A stretch of 6,115 nucleotides of DNA from Pseudomonadota bacterium (GTDB lineage: Bacteria; Pseudomonadota; Alphaproteobacteria; Micropepsales; Micropepsaceae), in contig JAKAVI010000195.1 of the NCBI GenBank assembly GCA_021817355.1, forward strand, positions 10,825-16,939, given 5' to 3'. Positions 5,941-6,115 of the stretch are shown here, one piece after another (the first letter of the stretch is position 1; every line of letters starts with the position of its first letter). The notes below the pieces were generated by a model, which worked only from the letters and a program-made list of their open reading frames with translations, did not search any database and was not told the origin of the DNA. The translations under genes and the position numbers were made by a program.

Positions 5941-6115
5941 ATGGATTGGTTCAGCATTCCGCATCTTTTGGTCCTGGCGCTGGTGGTGTTCATTTTCTTC
6001 GGCCGCGGTCGGGTATCGGATCTGATGGGCGACGTCGCTAAGGGCATCAAGAACTTCCGCGAAGGCCTCAAGGAAGAGAGCAACGACCAACAGCGTCCAA
6101 GCCAGCCACCTCCAC
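5941..6115 (+). CDS. tatA: Twin-arginine translocase subunit TatA, 5' part only
   Basis: The first 58 residues of a TatA/TatE-family protein are present; the gene runs off the right edge. TatA oligomerises in the inner membrane to pass folded proteins recognised by TatBC. The layout is typical. A short N terminus has polar H8 at the position of E. coli Q8. One membrane helix spans about residues 6-20 and ends in the F20-G21 hinge. The amphipathic helix RVSDLMGDVAKGIKNFREG (24-42) carries F39 at the position of the invariant Phe39 of E. coli TatA. Residues 44-58 are a polar Glu/Gln/Pro tail. TatA is preferred over TatB because of the FGRGR hinge and GIKNF motif. The start is supported by the strong AGGAG site. 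In related bacteria tatA usually sits with tatB and tatC after scpAB; here ppx precedes it, so it may be a second copy or a moved operon. Confidence 0.92.
   Translation, partial: MDWFSIPHLLVLALVVFIFFGRGRVSDLMGDVAKGIKNFREGLKEESNDQQRPSQPPP

Noticed and set aside
1..6115. Search for mobile elements, CRISPR repeats, tRNA/rRNA genes or defence genes.
   Set aside because: No transposase or integrase motifs, spaced repeats, RNA gene structures or base-composition shifts were seen; the genes are housekeeping types with uniform codon use.

Overview
The window looks like chromosomal DNA from an alphaproteobacterium, most likely Hyphomicrobiales (Rhizobiales), with a Devosia-like flavour that is only an impression. 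The reasons are GC-rich coding (roughly 60-65% by eye), frequent GTG starts, an HdaA-type DnaA regulator, long alphaproteobacterial-type Ppk1 and Ppx, a TatA of the FGRGR...GDVAKGIKNF type, and marked scarcity of GANTC, the CcrM methylation site. Every gene lies on the + strand and almost no space is wasted. I see no RNA gene, CRISPR array, insertion sequence or phage gene.

Layout: (1) 1-636, the 3' part of a gene for a probable DUF2066-family protein of unknown function. (2) 633-1193, a small membrane CDP-alcohol phosphatidyltransferase, joined to gene 1 by a 4-base GTGA overlap. Its motifs look more like a CDP-diacylglycerol-type cardiolipin synthase than PgsA. (3) 1205-1870, hdaA, a DnaA-related AAA+ protein with an N-terminal sliding-clamp-binding motif, 11 bases after gene 2. 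(4) 1871-2032, a 162-base gap with a GC-rich hairpin and weak promoter-like elements. (5) 2033-4291, ppk1, polyphosphate kinase. (6) 4295-5827, ppx, exopolyphosphatase, starting 3 bases after the ppk1 stop. (7) 5828-5940, a 113-base gap. (8) 5941 to the right edge, the first 58 codons of a tatA-type gene with a strong ribosome binding site.

Functionally, ppk1 and ppx are a coupled pair that makes and degrades inorganic polyphosphate. HdaA directly upstream is expected to turn off DnaA by stimulating its ATP hydrolysis at the replication clamp, so a replication-control gene sits beside the polyphosphate store genes. The first three genes could form one transcript and ppk1-ppx a second. tatA belongs to protein export and probably begins a new unit.

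The region is mostly recognisable housekeeping DNA, and I do not see a convincing undescribed system. The points most worth a second look are the likely cardiolipin-synthase identity of gene 2, an in-frame perfect triple 9-base repeat in ppx, an Asp where Ppx normally has a metal-site Glu, the position of tatA next to ppx, and the GANTC depletion.
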